From Ruegeria spongiae (GTDB lineage: Bacteria > Pseudomonadota > Alphaproteobacteria > Rhodobacterales > Rhodobacteraceae), in the NCBI RefSeq assembly GCF_023502395.1, contig NZ_JAMFMB010000001.1:186001-250000 (forward strand): a DNA stretch of 64,000 bases, given 5' to 3'. This document shows, piece after piece, positions 16,205-25,533 of this stretch. Every line of letters starts with the position of its first letter. Within the stretch, counting starts at the first letter, position 1. The translations under genes were made by a program, and so were the position numbers. The notes under the pieces are model-generated. The model did not search any database, was not told where the DNA came from, and was given only the letters and a program-made list of their open reading frames with translations.

Positions 16205-17260
16205 ATGTCCTTTGTGAAACTTTCCGCCTCGGCGCTCGCTATCGCTGCCGTTTCGGCAACTGCTGCTGCCGCGCGTGATCAGGTTCAGGTTGCCGGTTCG
16301 TCGACCGTTCTGCCCTATGCCTCGATCGTGGCCGAAGCCTTTGGTGAAAACTTCGACTTCCCGACACCGGTTGTGGAATCGGGTGGCTCGTCGGCCGGTC
16401 TGAAGCGGTTCTGCGAAGGTGTTGGCGAAAACACCATCGACGTGGCCAACGCATCGCGCAAGATCAAGGACAAGGAAATCAAGGCCTGCGCCGAAAACGG
16501 TGTCACCGACATCATCGAAGTGCGCATCGGCTATGACGGCATCGTCTTTGCCAGCGACATCGCCGGCAATTCCTACGAGTTCACGCCCGATGACTGGTTC
16601 CTGGCGCTGTCCGACAAGGTCATGGTCGACGGTCAGTTGGCCGACAACCCGAACGTGACCTGGGCGGATGTGAACCCCAACTTCCCCGCCGTCGACATTC
16701 AGGCCTTCATCCCGGGCACCAAGCACGGCACCCGCGAAGTGTTCGAAGACAAGGTGATCCTGGCGGGCTGCGAGCACACCGGCGCCTTTGACGCGCTGCT
16801 GGCAACCGCCGAGGGCGACAGCGACAAGGCCAAGAAAAAAGCCGCCGAGAAAGCCTGCATCGCGCTGCGCACCGATGGCAAGTCGGTCGATATCGACGGC
16901 GATTACACCGAGACGCTGGCGCGGATTGAGTCCAACAAGGACGGCATCGGCGTCTTTGGTCTGGCCTTCTACGAGAACAACACCGACAAGCTGCAGGTTG
17001 CGACCATGTCGGATATCGTTCCTTCGACCGAGAGCATCGCAACCGGCGAATACCCGGTCTCGCGCCCGCTGTTCTTCTACGTCAAGAAAGCCCATATCGG
17101 CGTGATCCCGGGCCTCAAGGAATATGCCGAGTTCTTCGTCGCTGACGAGATCGCTGGCCCCGATGGCCCACTGGCCGAATATGGTCTGGTGTCGGACCCC
17201 GAGCTGAGCGACACCCAGGGCGCGGTCGCCGATGAGGCGGTTCTGGGCGGCAATTCCTGA
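16205..17260 (+). CDS. pstS: Phosphate ABC transporter, periplasmic binding protein
   Basis: A 351-residue protein with a signal peptide (MSFVKLSASALAIAAVSATA, cleavage near residue 22). The mature N-terminus QVQVAGSSTVLPYAS contains the phosphate-binding AGSST motif; further ligand residues appear in ESGGSSAGLKRFC and PGTKHGTREVF. AAGGAG precedes the ATG. It is soluble (no lipobox). It delivers phosphate to PstCA. A stable stem-loop follows the stop and may leave pstS mRNA more abundant than the rest of the operon. Confidence 0.95.
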   Translation: MSFVKLSASALAIAAVSATAAAARDQVQVAGSSTVLPYASIVAEAFGENFDFPTPVVESGGSSAGLKRFCEGVGENTIDVANASRKIKDKEIKACAENGVTDIIEVRIGYDGIVFASDIAGNSYEFTPDDWFLALSDKVMVDGQLADNPNVTWADVNPNFPAVDIQAFIPGTKHGTREVFEDKVILAGCEHTGAFDALLATAEGDSDKAKKKAAEKACIALRTDGKSVDIDGDYTETLARIESNKDGIGVFGLAFYENNTDKLQVATMSDIVPSTESIATGEYPVSRPLFFYVKKAHIGVIPGLKEYAEFFVADEIAGPDGPLAEYGLVSDPELSDTQGAVADEAVLGGNS

Positions 17261-17283
17261 TCGGGTTGCGCTTGCATGACGTG

Positions 17284-17313
17284 ACCGGGGCGGGTTGATC
17301 GCCCCGGTTCTTT
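17284..17313 (+). terminator. Intercistronic stem-loop after pstS
   Basis: ACCGGGGCG (17284-17292) pairs with CGCCCCGGT (17300-17308), loop of 7, followed by TCTTTCT. The T-tract is interrupted, so it is probably a partial terminator or 3' mRNA-stabilising hairpin that allows high pstS and lower pstCAB expression. Confidence 0.65.
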
Positions 17314-17342
17314 CTCATCCCTCGACAACGGATTGTGAATCG

Positions 17343-18815
17343 ATGCCAACACTCTGGCTGGTCGTTTCGGTGCTTGTTCTCGCTGCCATCGGGTATGTGC
17401 TGGGCCGCAAACGCGCCCTGCAATCCGCGAATGGCAACATCCGCGAACTGCATTCGCTGCCCATTTACTACGGACTCAATGTCGCCTTTGCCGCGCTGTT
17501 GCCCGCTCTTGGCGTGCTGATCCTCTGGCTGCTGGCGCAGCCGATGATCATAGATAGCACGGTTTCGGGCATGGTCCCGCACGAGGCCATCCCCGAGGAG
17601 ACCACCCTTGGTCTGGTCATGTCCGATGTTCGTCGCGTTGCCAGTGGTCTGGATGCCGCTGTCGAGCAGGGGGTGATGACGCTGGCGGAGTCACATTCGC
17701 TGCGCGCCGAGGCCGCCGATATCCGCGCCCGCCTGGGTGAGGTCGGGGTGGCGCTTGGCGCCGAGGTCAAGGCCGAGGTGCTGCAGGCGGCACAAAGCTA
17801 CCGGCGGATGACCGCCACCGGCACACATGCGATGACATTGGTGGTCGCGCTGCTGGCGGTGACCGGTCTGGCGATTGCCTATGCGCGCACGCACAAGGAT
17901 TTCCGCGCCCGCAACGTGGTCGAGCGGGGCATTCTTGTCCTGCTGATCCTGGCGGCCTCGCTTGCGATCCTGACCACGATCGGAATCGTCTTTTCGATGC
18001 TGTTCGAGACGATGAATTTCTTCGGCCTGCATTCGTGGAAGGATTTTTTCTTTGGCGGCATCTGGGCGCCGAACTTCCGGGGCGACTCCGAACTGTCGAT
18101 CCTGCCGCTTCTGTGGGGCACGCTGTTCATTTCGTTCATCGCGCTGCTGGTCGCGGTTCCGGTCGGGCTTTTCGCGGCGATTTACCTCGCGGAATACGCC
18201 AATAACGCGACCCGCAGTTTCGCCAAGCCGCTGTTGGAGATCCTCGCCGGTATCCCCACCATCGTTTATGGCCTTTTTGCGCTTCTGACCATCGGCCCGA
18301 TGCTGGTGGATTTCTTTGGCAAGGGCGGGTTGCTGGGCGTGGAATGGATGGCCGGGGCAACCTCGGTCCTGACGGCGGGGATGGTGATGGGAATCATGCT
18401 GATCCCGTTTGTGTCCTCGCTGTCGGATGACATCATCAACGCGGTGCCGCAGGCGATGCGCGACGGCTCGCTGGGGCTGGGCGCGACCAAATCCGAGACC
18501 GTACGGCAGGTGGTGATGCCCGCAGCCCTGCCGGGGATCGTGGGGGCTGTGCTGCTGGCCGCCAGCCGCGCCATCGGCGAGACCATGATCGTGGTGATGG
18601 GGGCAGGGGCGATCGCGAAATTCTCGCTCAACCCGCTGGAATCGATGACCACGATCACCACGCGGATCGTCAGCCAGTTGACCGGTGATACCGACTTTGC
18701 CAGCCCCGAGACGCTGGTGGCCTTTGCGCTGGGTCTGACCCTGTTTGTTCTGACGCTGGGGCTGAACATTCTGGCGCTTTACATCGTGCGCAAATACCGG
18801 GAGCAGTACGAATGA
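17343..18815 (+). CDS. pstC: Phosphate ABC transporter permease PstC (long form)
   Basis: A 490-residue permease starting MPTLWLVVSVL at 17343; the frame is open 16 codons further up without a good ribosome site. It is about half again as long as E. coli PstC because of two extra N-terminal membrane segments flanking a helical loop (residues about 70-150). The core BPD_transp_1 domain lies in residues 250-485, with the EAA-loop region DGSLGLGATKSETVRQVVMPAALPG contacting PstB. Long PstC forms are common in alphaproteobacteria. Its stop overlaps the pstA start (ATGA). Confidence 0.93.
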   Translation: MPTLWLVVSVLVLAAIGYVLGRKRALQSANGNIRELHSLPIYYGLNVAFAALLPALGVLILWLLAQPMIIDSTVSGMVPHEAIPEETTLGLVMSDVRRVASGLDAAVEQGVMTLAESHSLRAEAADIRARLGEVGVALGAEVKAEVLQAAQSYRRMTATGTHAMTLVVALLAVTGLAIAYARTHKDFRARNVVERGILVLLILAASLAILTTIGIVFSMLFETMNFFGLHSWKDFFFGGIWAPNFRGDSELSILPLLWGTLFISFIALLVAVPVGLFAAIYLAEYANNATRSFAKPLLEILAGIPTIVYGLFALLTIGPMLVDFFGKGGLLGVEWMAGATSVLTAGMVMGIMLIPFVSSLSDDIINAVPQAMRDGSLGLGATKSETVRQVVMPAALPGIVGAVLLAASRAIGETMIVVMGAGAIAKFSLNPLESMTTITTRIVSQLTGDTDFASPETLVAFALGLTLFVLTLGLNILALYIVRKYREQYE

Positions 18816-20158
18816 GCGATATCAGTCAAAATGGTGCCCCCAAACGCACCGGATCGCTGCTGTCGAAAGACGCGCGGACCGCAAAGCGCAACCGGGCGGA
18901 AAGCCGGTTCAAGCTCTACGGCATCCTCGCCATTGCGGTGGGCCTCTTGATGCTGGTGACGCTGGTCTACAACATCGTCAGCCGGGGCACGGGGGCGTTC
19001 ACACAGACTTTTGTCACGCTTGAGGTGACGCTCTCCGAGGACAAACTGGACAAGAAGGGCAACCGCAATCTGGACGAGATCAAGAAGGTTTCGACCTTCG
19101 GTTATGCGCCGCTGATCAAGGATGCGATCGGCAAAGAGGTTGAGAAGCTGGGTATCCAGACCGATCTGCCAGCCAAGAAACAGGCCGCGATCCTGTCCAA
19201 GAGCGCCGCCGCGCAGCTGCGGGACTATGTAATCGCCAATCCGGACAAGATCGGGGACACGGTCGAGTTTCGTTTTCTCACCAATTCGCGCGTCGATGGC
19301 TATATGAAGGACCGCGTCAGCCGCGACAGCATCGCCAATGACAAGTCGATCTCGCCCGCGCAATTGGATTTCGTGGATCAATTGGTGGCAGAGGGCGTGA
19401 TCGTCAAATCCTTCAACCTGGATTTCATCTTTGGCGCTGACGCCTCTGACCAGCGGCCCGAGGCTGCGGGGATCGGGGTGTCGATGATCGGCTCACTGTT
19501 CATGATGCTGGTGGTTCTGGTGCTGGCGCTGCCCATTGGCGTGGCCGCCTCGATCTATCTGGAGGAATTCGCGCCGAAGAACTGGATCACCGATGTGATT
19601 GAGGTCAATATCTCGAACCTCGCCGCTGTTCCCTCCATCGTGTATGGTATTCTGGGCCTGGCGGTGTTCATCAACTACATGCATCTGCCGATGTCGGCAC
19701 CGCTGGTGGGGGGGCTGGTTCTGACGCTGATGACGCTGCCCACCATCATCATCTCGACACGTGCCTCGCTGAAGGCGGTACCGCCCAGCATCCGCGATGC
19801 CGCACTGGGGGTAGGGGCCTCGAAGATGCAATCGGTGTTCCACCATGTGCTGCCGCTGGCCGCACCCGGCATCCTGACCGGCACCATCATTGGTCTGGCG
19901 CAGGCGCTGGGGGAAACCGCACCGCTGCTGCTGATCGGCATGGTGGGCTTCATCGCCTCGAACGCGCCCGACAGTGTGGCGGGCGGGCTGCTGTCGCCGA
20001 ACTCGGCCATGCCCGCGCAGATATATGAGTGGGCCAAACGCGCCGATCCGGCGTTTTATGAACGCGCCTGGGGTGGAATTATCATCCTGCTGATCTTTCT
20101 TGTAACAATGAACACTGTGGCCGTAATCCTGCGTCGCCGCTTTGAGCGCCGCTGGTAA
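18812..20158 (+). CDS. pstA: Phosphate ABC transporter permease PstA (with DUF3333-like region)
   Basis: A 448-residue permease. One N-terminal membrane helix ([19 protein letters not shown]) is followed by a roughly 170-residue hydrophilic periplasmic insertion (residues 60-225, the DUF3333-type region of alphaproteobacterial PstA), then the five-helix permease domain with the EAA-like loop [25 protein letters not shown]. It forms the channel with PstC. ATGA-coupled to pstC; its stop TAA overlaps an unused ATG just before the pstB ribosome site. Confidence 0.93.
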   Translation: MSDISQNGAPKRTGSLLSKDARTAKRNRAESRFKLYGILAIAVGLLMLVTLVYNIVSRGTGAFTQTFVTLEVTLSEDKLDKKGNRNLDEIKKVSTFGYAPLIKDAIGKEVEKLGIQTDLPAKKQAAILSKSAAAQLRDYVIANPDKIGDTVEFRFLTNSRVDGYMKDRVSRDSIANDKSISPAQLDFVDQLVAEGVIVKSFNLDFIFGADASDQRPEAAGIGVSMIGSLFMMLVVLVLALPIGVAASIYLEEFAPKNWITDVIEVNISNLAAVPSIVYGILGLAVFINYMHLPMSAPLVGGLVLTLMTLPTIIISTRASLKAVPPSIRDAALGVGASKMQSVFHHVLPLAAPGILTGTIIGLAQALGETAPLLLIGMVGFIASNAPDSVAGGLLSPNSAMPAQIYEWAKRADPAFYERAWGGIIILLIFLVTMNTVAVILRRRFERRW

Positions 20159-20172
20159 TGGAGGGGCACGAA

Positions 20173-20970
20173 ATGAACGATATGGCACGAGTGGAGAGAC
20201 GTGTGGGCACCAAAAACGCCAAAATCACCGCGCGTGACGTGCAGGTCCATTATGGCGACACCCACGCCATCAAGGATGTGAACGTTGAGATTGGCGACAA
20301 GACCGTCACCGCCTTCATTGGCCCGTCGGGCTGCGGCAAGTCGACCTTTCTGCGCTGTCTGAACCGGATGAACGACACGATTGATGCCTGCCGCGTCCGG
20401 GGCGACATCCTGCTGGATGGCGAGGATATCTATGACAAGCGGGTCGATCCGGTGCAACTGCGCGCCAAGGTGGGCATGGTGTTTCAGAAACCCAACCCGT
20501 TCCCCAAGTCGATCTATGACAATGTGGCCTATGGGCCGCGCATCCACGGTCTTGCCAGAAACAAGCCGGAACTGGACGAGATCGTCGAGAAATCCTTGCG
20601 CCGTGCCGCCATCTGGAACGAGGTCAAGGACCGGCTGGACGCGCCGGGCACCGGCCTTTCGGGTGGTCAGCAGCAGCGTCTGTGCATCGCCCGCGCGGTG
20701 GCAACCGAACCAGAGGTTCTGCTTATGGACGAGCCCTGTTCGGCGCTGGACCCCATCGCCACCGCCCAGGTCGAGGAGTTGATCGACGAGCTGCGCCAGC
20801 GCTATTCGGTGGTGATCGTGACCCACTCGATGCAGCAGGCCGCGCGGGTCAGCCAGAAGACCGCGTTTTTCCATCTGGGCAACCTTGTCGAGTTCGGCGA
20901 GACCGGCCAGATCTTTACCAATCCGCAGGACCCGCGGACGGAAAGCTACATCACCGGGCGTATCGGCTAA
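20173..20970 (+). CDS. pstB: Phosphate ABC transporter ATP-binding protein
   Basis: A 265-residue ATPase beginning [16 protein letters not shown] at 20160-20164 supports this start over an ATG at 20158. Walker [11 protein letters not shown]-loop VFQKPNPFP, signature [14 protein letters not shown], Walker [13 protein letters not shown] and the switch His in [12 protein letters not shown] are all intact. It energises the PstCA channel and participates with PhoU and PhoR in phosphate signalling. Confidence 0.96.
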   Translation: MNDMARVERRVGTKNAKITARDVQVHYGDTHAIKDVNVEIGDKTVTAFIGPSGCGKSTFLRCLNRMNDTIDACRVRGDILLDGEDIYDKRVDPVQLRAKVGMVFQKPNPFPKSIYDNVAYGPRIHGLARNKPELDEIVEKSLRRAAIWNEVKDRLDAPGTGLSGGQQQRLCIARAVATEPEVLLMDEPCSALDPIATAQVEELIDELRQRYSVVIVTHSMQQAARVSQKTAFFHLGNLVEFGETGQIFTNPQDPRTESYITGRIG

Positions 20971-20986
20971 GCAAGGGCAGAGAGAC

Positions 20987-21688
20987 ATGAGTGAACAACA
21001 TATCGCATCCGCCTTCGACCGCGAGCTCGAGTCGATACAGGCGCATATCATGAAAATGGGCGGGCTGGTCGAAGAGGCCATCGGCGCCTCGGCGAAGGCG
21101 CTCGAAACACGGGACGAGGAACTGGCCCTGAAAGTGCGGGCTGATGACAAAGCCATCGATGCGCTGGAAGAGGTGATCGACGAAGAAGCCGCGCGGCTGA
21201 TCGCCCTGCGCGCGCCCACCGCGATCGACCTGCGGTTGGTGCTGTCGGTGCTGAAGGTCGCTGGCAATCTGGAACGCATCGGCGATTACGCCAAGAACAT
21301 CGCCAAGCGCAATACCGTGCTGATCACCGTGCCGCCGGTCAATGACAGCGCCGCCGCCCTGCGCCGCATGGCGCGCGAGGTGGAGCTGATGCTGAAGGAC
21401 GCGCTTGATTCCTACATCCAGCGCGATGCCGAACTGGCCGCTGACGTGATCGAACGCGACCGCGAGGTCGATCAGATGTACAATGCGCTGTTCCGCGAGT
21501 TCCTGACCTTCATGGCGGAAGAGCCGCGCAGCATAACCTCTTGTATGCACTTGCATTTCATAGCCAAGAACATCGAACGCATGGGCGATCACGTGACCTC
21601 TATCGCCGAGCAGGTTGTGTATCTCGTCACTGGCGAACGCCCCGAAGAATCGCGCCCGAAAGCCGATACCACCTCACTGACAGCATAA
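20987..21688 (+). CDS. phoU: Phosphate signalling complex protein PhoU
   Basis: A 233-residue all-helical protein starting MSEQHIASAFDREL. It has two PhoU repeats of three helices each, with metal-cluster motifs ERIGDYAKNIAKR (first repeat) and ERMGDHVTSIAEQ (second repeat). PhoU couples PstSCAB transport state to PhoR and keeps the regulon off when phosphate is plentiful. Start chosen because the frame upstream overlaps pstB; it follows pstB by 16 bases. Confidence 0.95.
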   Translation: MSEQHIASAFDRELESIQAHIMKMGGLVEEAIGASAKALETRDEELALKVRADDKAIDALEEVIDEEAARLIALRAPTAIDLRLVLSVLKVAGNLERIGDYAKNIAKRNTVLITVPPVNDSAAALRRMAREVELMLKDALDSYIQRDAELAADVIERDREVDQMYNALFREFLTFMAEEPRSITSCMHLHFIAKNIERMGDHVTSIAEQVVYLVTGERPEESRPKADTTSLTA

Positions 21689-21700
21689 AGGACCAGAGAC

Positions 21701-22396
21701 ATGGCTGCTGCCGCTGCACAACCAACCGTTCTGGTGGTCGAGGACGAGCCGGCCCAACGCGAAGTGCTGGGCTATAATCTGGAAGCCGAAGGGTTTCGCG
21801 TCGTCAAGGCCGAGAATGGCGAAGACGCGCTGCTGTTGGTGGAAGAGGACAATCCCGACATCATCGTACTGGACTGGATGATGCCCAATCTCAGCGGCAT
21901 CGAGGTCTGCCGTAGGCTCAAGATCCGCCCCGACACGCGTTCGATTCCGGTCATCATGCTTTCGGCCCGGTCCGAGGAGGTCGATAAGGTACGGGGTCTG
22001 GAAACCGGGGCGGACGATTATGTGGTCAAACCCTATTCGGTGGCCGAACTTATGGCCCGCGTCCGTACCCAGCTGCGCCGCGTGCGCCCCTCGACGGTGG
22101 GGCTACGGCTGGAATTCGAGGACATCGTGCTGGATGCCGAAACACATAAGGTCAGCCGGTCCGAGCAACCGTTGAAGCTGGGCCCGACCGAGTTCCGCCT
22201 GCTGAGCACCTTCATGGAAAAACCCGGTAGGGTCTGGAGCCGCGAGCAATTGCTGGATCGGGTCTGGGGCCGTGACATCTATGTGGATACAAGGACCGTG
22301 GATGTGCATATCGGGCGGTTGCGCAAGGCACTGACCCAGCATGGCGGCAATGATCCGGTGCGCACGGTGCGCGGCGCGGGCTATGCGTTGGGCTGA
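21701..22396 (+). CDS. phoB: Phosphate-regulon response regulator
   Basis: A 231-residue OmpR-family regulator. Receiver domain residues 8-125 with acidic pocket ED near 14-15, phospho-acceptor D58 (IIVLDWMMPN), and Lys in VVKPYS near 109. The winged-helix effector has LKLGPTEFRLLSTFMEKPGRVWSREQLLDRVWG and the wing VRTVRGAGYALG. It binds Pho boxes such as that at 16092. Last gene of the pst operon; its stop is only 3 bases from the convergent LysR gene's stop. Confidence 0.95.
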   Translation: MAAAAAQPTVLVVEDEPAQREVLGYNLEAEGFRVVKAENGEDALLLVEEDNPDIIVLDWMMPNLSGIEVCRRLKIRPDTRSIPVIMLSARSEEVDKVRGLETGADDYVVKPYSVAELMARVRTQLRRVRPSTVGLRLEFEDIVLDAETHKVSRSEQPLKLGPTEFRLLSTFMEKPGRVWSREQLLDRVWGRDIYVDTRTVDVHIGRLRKALTQHGGNDPVRTVRGAGYALG

Positions 22397-22399
22397 AGC

Positions 22400-23308
22400 T
22401 TAACGCGGCAGATCATCCTCGGGCTGCGCCTTTTGCGCCAGCCAGTCGCGGAATTGGCGCAGAACCGGGTCTTCGGAACTGGTTTTCGGCCAGACCAGAT
22501 AATAGGCGCCATTCGCCTCGACCGAGTGGTCATGAACCGGGAGCAACCGCCCGGTCGCCAACTCCTGTTCGACCAGATATTCCGGCATCAGGGCGACACC
22601 AAGCCCGTGCAGCGCCGCCTGGGTGATGGTCGAGAACTGATCATAGATCATGCCGGGCAGGGGCGGTGACACCGAAACGCCCACGCGCGCAAACCAGTCC
22701 TGCCAGGCATTTGGCCGGGTCTGGATATGTAGCAAAGGCAGTTTCAGCAGATCCGCCGGATCATCCGGGACCGCAGCGATCAAACCGGGCGCGGCCACCG
22801 GCACCACCCGTTCCGTCTTTAGCAGGAGCGCTTCGGTGCCCCTCCAGTCCGGTTGACCAAAATGTATCGCCGCATCAAAGGGTTCCACATCGAAGCTGAA
22901 CGGTCTGAGCTGGGTGGACAGGTTGACCGTGATATCGGGATGCAGATGGGTGAATTCGGGCAGTCTGGGCACCAGCCAGCGCATCCCGAATGTCGGCAGG
23001 ATCGCCAGGTTCAGGCTGCCGCCTGTAGGCTGCACGCGCAATTGGATCGACGCCTGGGCTATCTGGTTCAACGCGGCGCGAACCTCGACGACATAATCCG
23101 CCGCAGTCGAGGTCAACGACAGACGTTTCCGATCCCGCCGAATCAGTGTGACACCCAATTGCTCTTCCAGCCCCTGTAACTGACGCGAGATGGCGCTTTG
23201 GGTCAGCGCCATTTCCTCGGCCACAGCCGAGGCAGACCCCAGACGATCAAGTGCTTCAAGCGCGCGCAGGGCGGAAAGCGAGGGGATCAGACGGCGGGCA
23301 GGGGTCAT
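22400..23308 (-). CDS. LysR-family regulator divergent from glutaryl-CoA dehydrogenase
   Basis: A 302-residue LTTR. The HTH is in residues about 15-75 ([35 protein letters not shown]), followed by the periplasmic-binding-like effector domain ([38 protein letters not shown]). The GcvA-like effector region and the divergent position, with 95 bases between the two starts, suggest it controls gcdH in response to a glutarate/lysine-catabolic metabolite. That effector is inference. Confidence 0.88.
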   Translation of the reverse strand: MTPARRLIPSLSALRALEALDRLGSASAVAEEMALTQSAISRQLQGLEEQLGVTLIRRDRKRLSLTSTAADYVVEVRAALNQIAQASIQLRVQPTGGSLNLAILPTFGMRWLVPRLPEFTHLHPDITVNLSTQLRPFSFDVEPFDAAIHFGQPDWRGTEALLLKTERVVPVAAPGLIAAVPDDPADLLKLPLLHIQTRPNAWQDWFARVGVSVSPPLPGMIYDQFSTITQAALHGLGVALMPEYLVEQELATGRLLPVHDHSVEANGAYYLVWPKTSSEDPVLRQFRDWLAQKAQPEDDLPR

Positions 23309-23403
23309 CTATGCGAAATTCTCACGTATCGATGCGGTTTTATCGCTGTTTTTTGCGCCACACGCACGTTATTTTTGCCCGATACCCGCATTGGAGACCC
23401 GCC

Positions 23404-24633
23404 ATGAACGCCCCCGTCGCCACACCATCGCTGAAACCCAAGGACGCCCCGGATCTGGGATCGTTCAACTGGGAAGATCCGCTGCGCCTGGACGACCAGT
23501 TGACCGAAGACGAACGCATGATTGCCCAGAGTGCGCGCGCCTATGCGCAAGGCAAGCTGCAGCCGCGCGTGACCGAGGCCTTCGAGTCCGAGGCCACCGA
23601 TCCCGGCATCTTTCGCGAGATGGGTGAGATGGGACTGCTGGGCATCACCATCCCCGAAGAGTATGGCGGGTTGGGTTCTGGTTACGTCTCTTATGGGCTC
23701 GTTGCGCGTGAAATCGAGCGGGTGGATAGCGGCTATCGCTCGATGATGTCGGTTCAAAGCTCGCTGGTGATGTATCCGATCTATGCCTATGGCAGCGAGG
23801 AGCAGCGCCGGAAATACCTGCCCAAGCTTTCAAGCGGTGAATGGGTCGGCTGTTTCGGCCTGACCGAACCCGATGCGGGGTCAGACCCGGCAGGCATGAA
23901 GACACGCGCCGAGAAGATTGAGGGCGGTTTCCGTCTGACCGGCACCAAAATGTGGATTTCCAACGCGCCGATTGCGGATGTTTTTGTGGTCTGGGCCAAA
24001 TCCGACGCCCATGACGGCAAGATCCGCGGCTTCGTGCTGGACAAGGGGTTGGAAGGCCTGAGTACGCCAAAAATCCGCAACAAGATGTCCCTGCGCGCCT
24101 CGATCACCGGCGAAATCGTGATGGACGGCGTCGAAGTCGACGAGGAGGCGCTGTTGCCAAATGTGCAGGGCCTCAAGGGACCGTTCGGCTGCCTGAACCG
24201 GGCGCGCTATGGCATTTCGTGGGGTGTGATGGGCGCGGCAGAGGCCTGTTGGCACGGCGCGCGGCAATACGGGTTGGACCGCAAGCAGTTCAACAAACCG
24301 CTGGCACAGACCCAGCTGTTCCAGCGCAAACTGGCCGATATGCAGACCGAGATCGCTTTGGGCCTGCAGGCCAGCCTGCGTGTCGGGCGGTTGATGGATG
24401 ACGCCAGCGCGGCACCCGAAATGATCTCGATCATCAAGCGCAACAACTGCGGCAAGGCGCTCGACATCGCGCGCCAGTCCCGCGATATGCATGGCGGTAA
24501 CGGCATCAGCCTGGAGTTCCAGGTGATCCGCCACATGGTGAACCTTGAAACGGTGAACACCTACGAAGGCACCCACGACGTCCACGCGCTGATCCTGGGC
24601 CGCGCACAAACCGGTTTGCAGGCATTTTATTGA
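23404..24633 (+). CDS. gcdH: Glutaryl-CoA dehydrogenase
   Basis: A 409-residue acyl-CoA dehydrogenase starting [16 protein letters not shown] lies 8 bases upstream. FAD-binding and family signatures: [51 protein letters not shown] and the C-terminal [20 protein letters not shown] with the catalytic Glu. The Arg in the RYGISWG block and EPDAGSD pattern fit the glutaryl-CoA (decarboxylating) subgroup, which makes crotonyl-CoA from glutaryl-CoA in lysine and tryptophan catabolism. An ETF partner is not in the window. Confidence 0.93.
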   Translation: MNAPVATPSLKPKDAPDLGSFNWEDPLRLDDQLTEDERMIAQSARAYAQGKLQPRVTEAFESEATDPGIFREMGEMGLLGITIPEEYGGLGSGYVSYGLVAREIERVDSGYRSMMSVQSSLVMYPIYAYGSEEQRRKYLPKLSSGEWVGCFGLTEPDAGSDPAGMKTRAEKIEGGFRLTGTKMWISNAPIADVFVVWAKSDAHDGKIRGFVLDKGLEGLSTPKIRNKMSLRASITGEIVMDGVEVDEEALLPNVQGLKGPFGCLNRARYGISWGVMGAAEACWHGARQYGLDRKQFNKPLAQTQLFQRKLADMQTEIALGLQASLRVGRLMDDASAAPEMISIIKRNNCGKALDIARQSRDMHGGNGISLEFQVIRHMVNLETVNTYEGTHDVHALILGRAQTGLQAFY

Positions 24634-24663
24634 AATAGGCAAGGGCGCACCGCAGCGTACGCG

Positions 24664-24691
24664 TTAATTGTATAATTGGTATTATGATTAA
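24664..24691. promoter_or_regulatory. AT-rich nested palindrome upstream of SDR gene
   Basis: TTAAT (24664-24668) and ATTAA (24687-24691) enclose ATAAT (24672-24676) and ATTAT (24681-24685), giving a two-level inverted repeat in an otherwise GC-rich genome. It lies about 80 bases before the SDR start and about 30 bases after gcdH. It may be an operator and/or contain promoter elements; there is no T-tract and the stem is weak, so it is not a terminator. Confidence 0.45.
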
Positions 24692-24768
24692 TTTGATATC
24701 GAGTAATATGACGCCAGCACAATGGCTTGGCGTTGACAATCCGTGTGGATGGCCCTCAACCTGCTGAA

Positions 24769-25533
24769 ATGGATATCAGAGATCGAGTTGTTGTTGTAAC
24801 CGGTGCTGCCGGTGGAATTGGACACGCGCTCGCCAAGGCCTTTGCCGAGCATGGCGCCGCGAAAGTTGTCTGCACGGATTTACATGCACGGGACGTCGAA
24901 GATGTCGCACGCAGTATTGATGGCATCGGGATAGCTGCCGACCTGCGCAACGAAGCCGAAGTTGCGCGGCTTATCGAAGATGTCGAGGATCAGACCGGCG
25001 GCATCGACATTTTCTGCTCCAATGCGGGCATCCTGACTCTGGGTGGCGTCGAAACCAGCAACGAAGATTGGCAAAAGACCTGGGAAATCAACGTGATGTC
25101 ACATGTTTGGGCCGCGCGTCATGTGGTGCCGCGCATGATCGCGCGCGGTGGCGGATACCTGCTGAATACCGCTTCGGCCGCTGGCTTGTTGAACCAGATT
25201 GGAGCTGCGCCTTACGGGGTCACGAAACATGCCGCGATCGGGCTGGCGGAATGGTTGCACATTACCTATCGCGATGAGGGTATCGGTGTCTCGGTCCTGT
25301 GCCCACAGGCCGTCCAGACCGACATGATCCGCGGCAACGAGGCCTCCATCGCCAGTCTGGATGGCATTATCGAGCCAGAAGTCGCTGCGAGGTTTTGCAT
25401 GGAAGCGATTGAAAAAGAAGAATTCCTTGTGCTTCCACATCCACAGGTCCGGGATTATGTCGCGCTCAAAGGCACCGATTATGAACGTTGGCTCAGCGGC
25501 ATGCGCAAACTGAAACGTCAGTTTGAACGTTAA
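24769..25533 (+). CDS. SDR-family oxidoreductase
   Basis: About 254 residues from MDIRDRVVVVTGAAGGIGHAL. The nucleotide motif TGAAGGIG is at residues 10-17, SNAG follows near 85, and the catalytic Ser-Tyr-Lys triad is in TASAAGLLNQIGAAPYGVTKHA. The C-terminus is Arg/Lys-rich. The upstream frame is open to a TTG at 24727 but the domain begins at 24769; no strong ribosome site is seen at either. The substrate is unknown; position after gcdH suggests acyl or alcohol catabolism. Its stop shares a GTTAAC palindrome with the stop of the convergent gene. Confidence 0.85.
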   Translation: MDIRDRVVVVTGAAGGIGHALAKAFAEHGAAKVVCTDLHARDVEDVARSIDGIGIAADLRNEAEVARLIEDVEDQTGGIDIFCSNAGILTLGGVETSNEDWQKTWEINVMSHVWAARHVVPRMIARGGGYLLNTASAAGLLNQIGAAPYGVTKHAAIGLAEWLHITYRDEGIGVSVLCPQAVQTDMIRGNEASIASLDGIIEPEVAARFCMEAIEKEEFLVLPHPQVRDYVALKGTDYERWLSGMRKLKRQFER

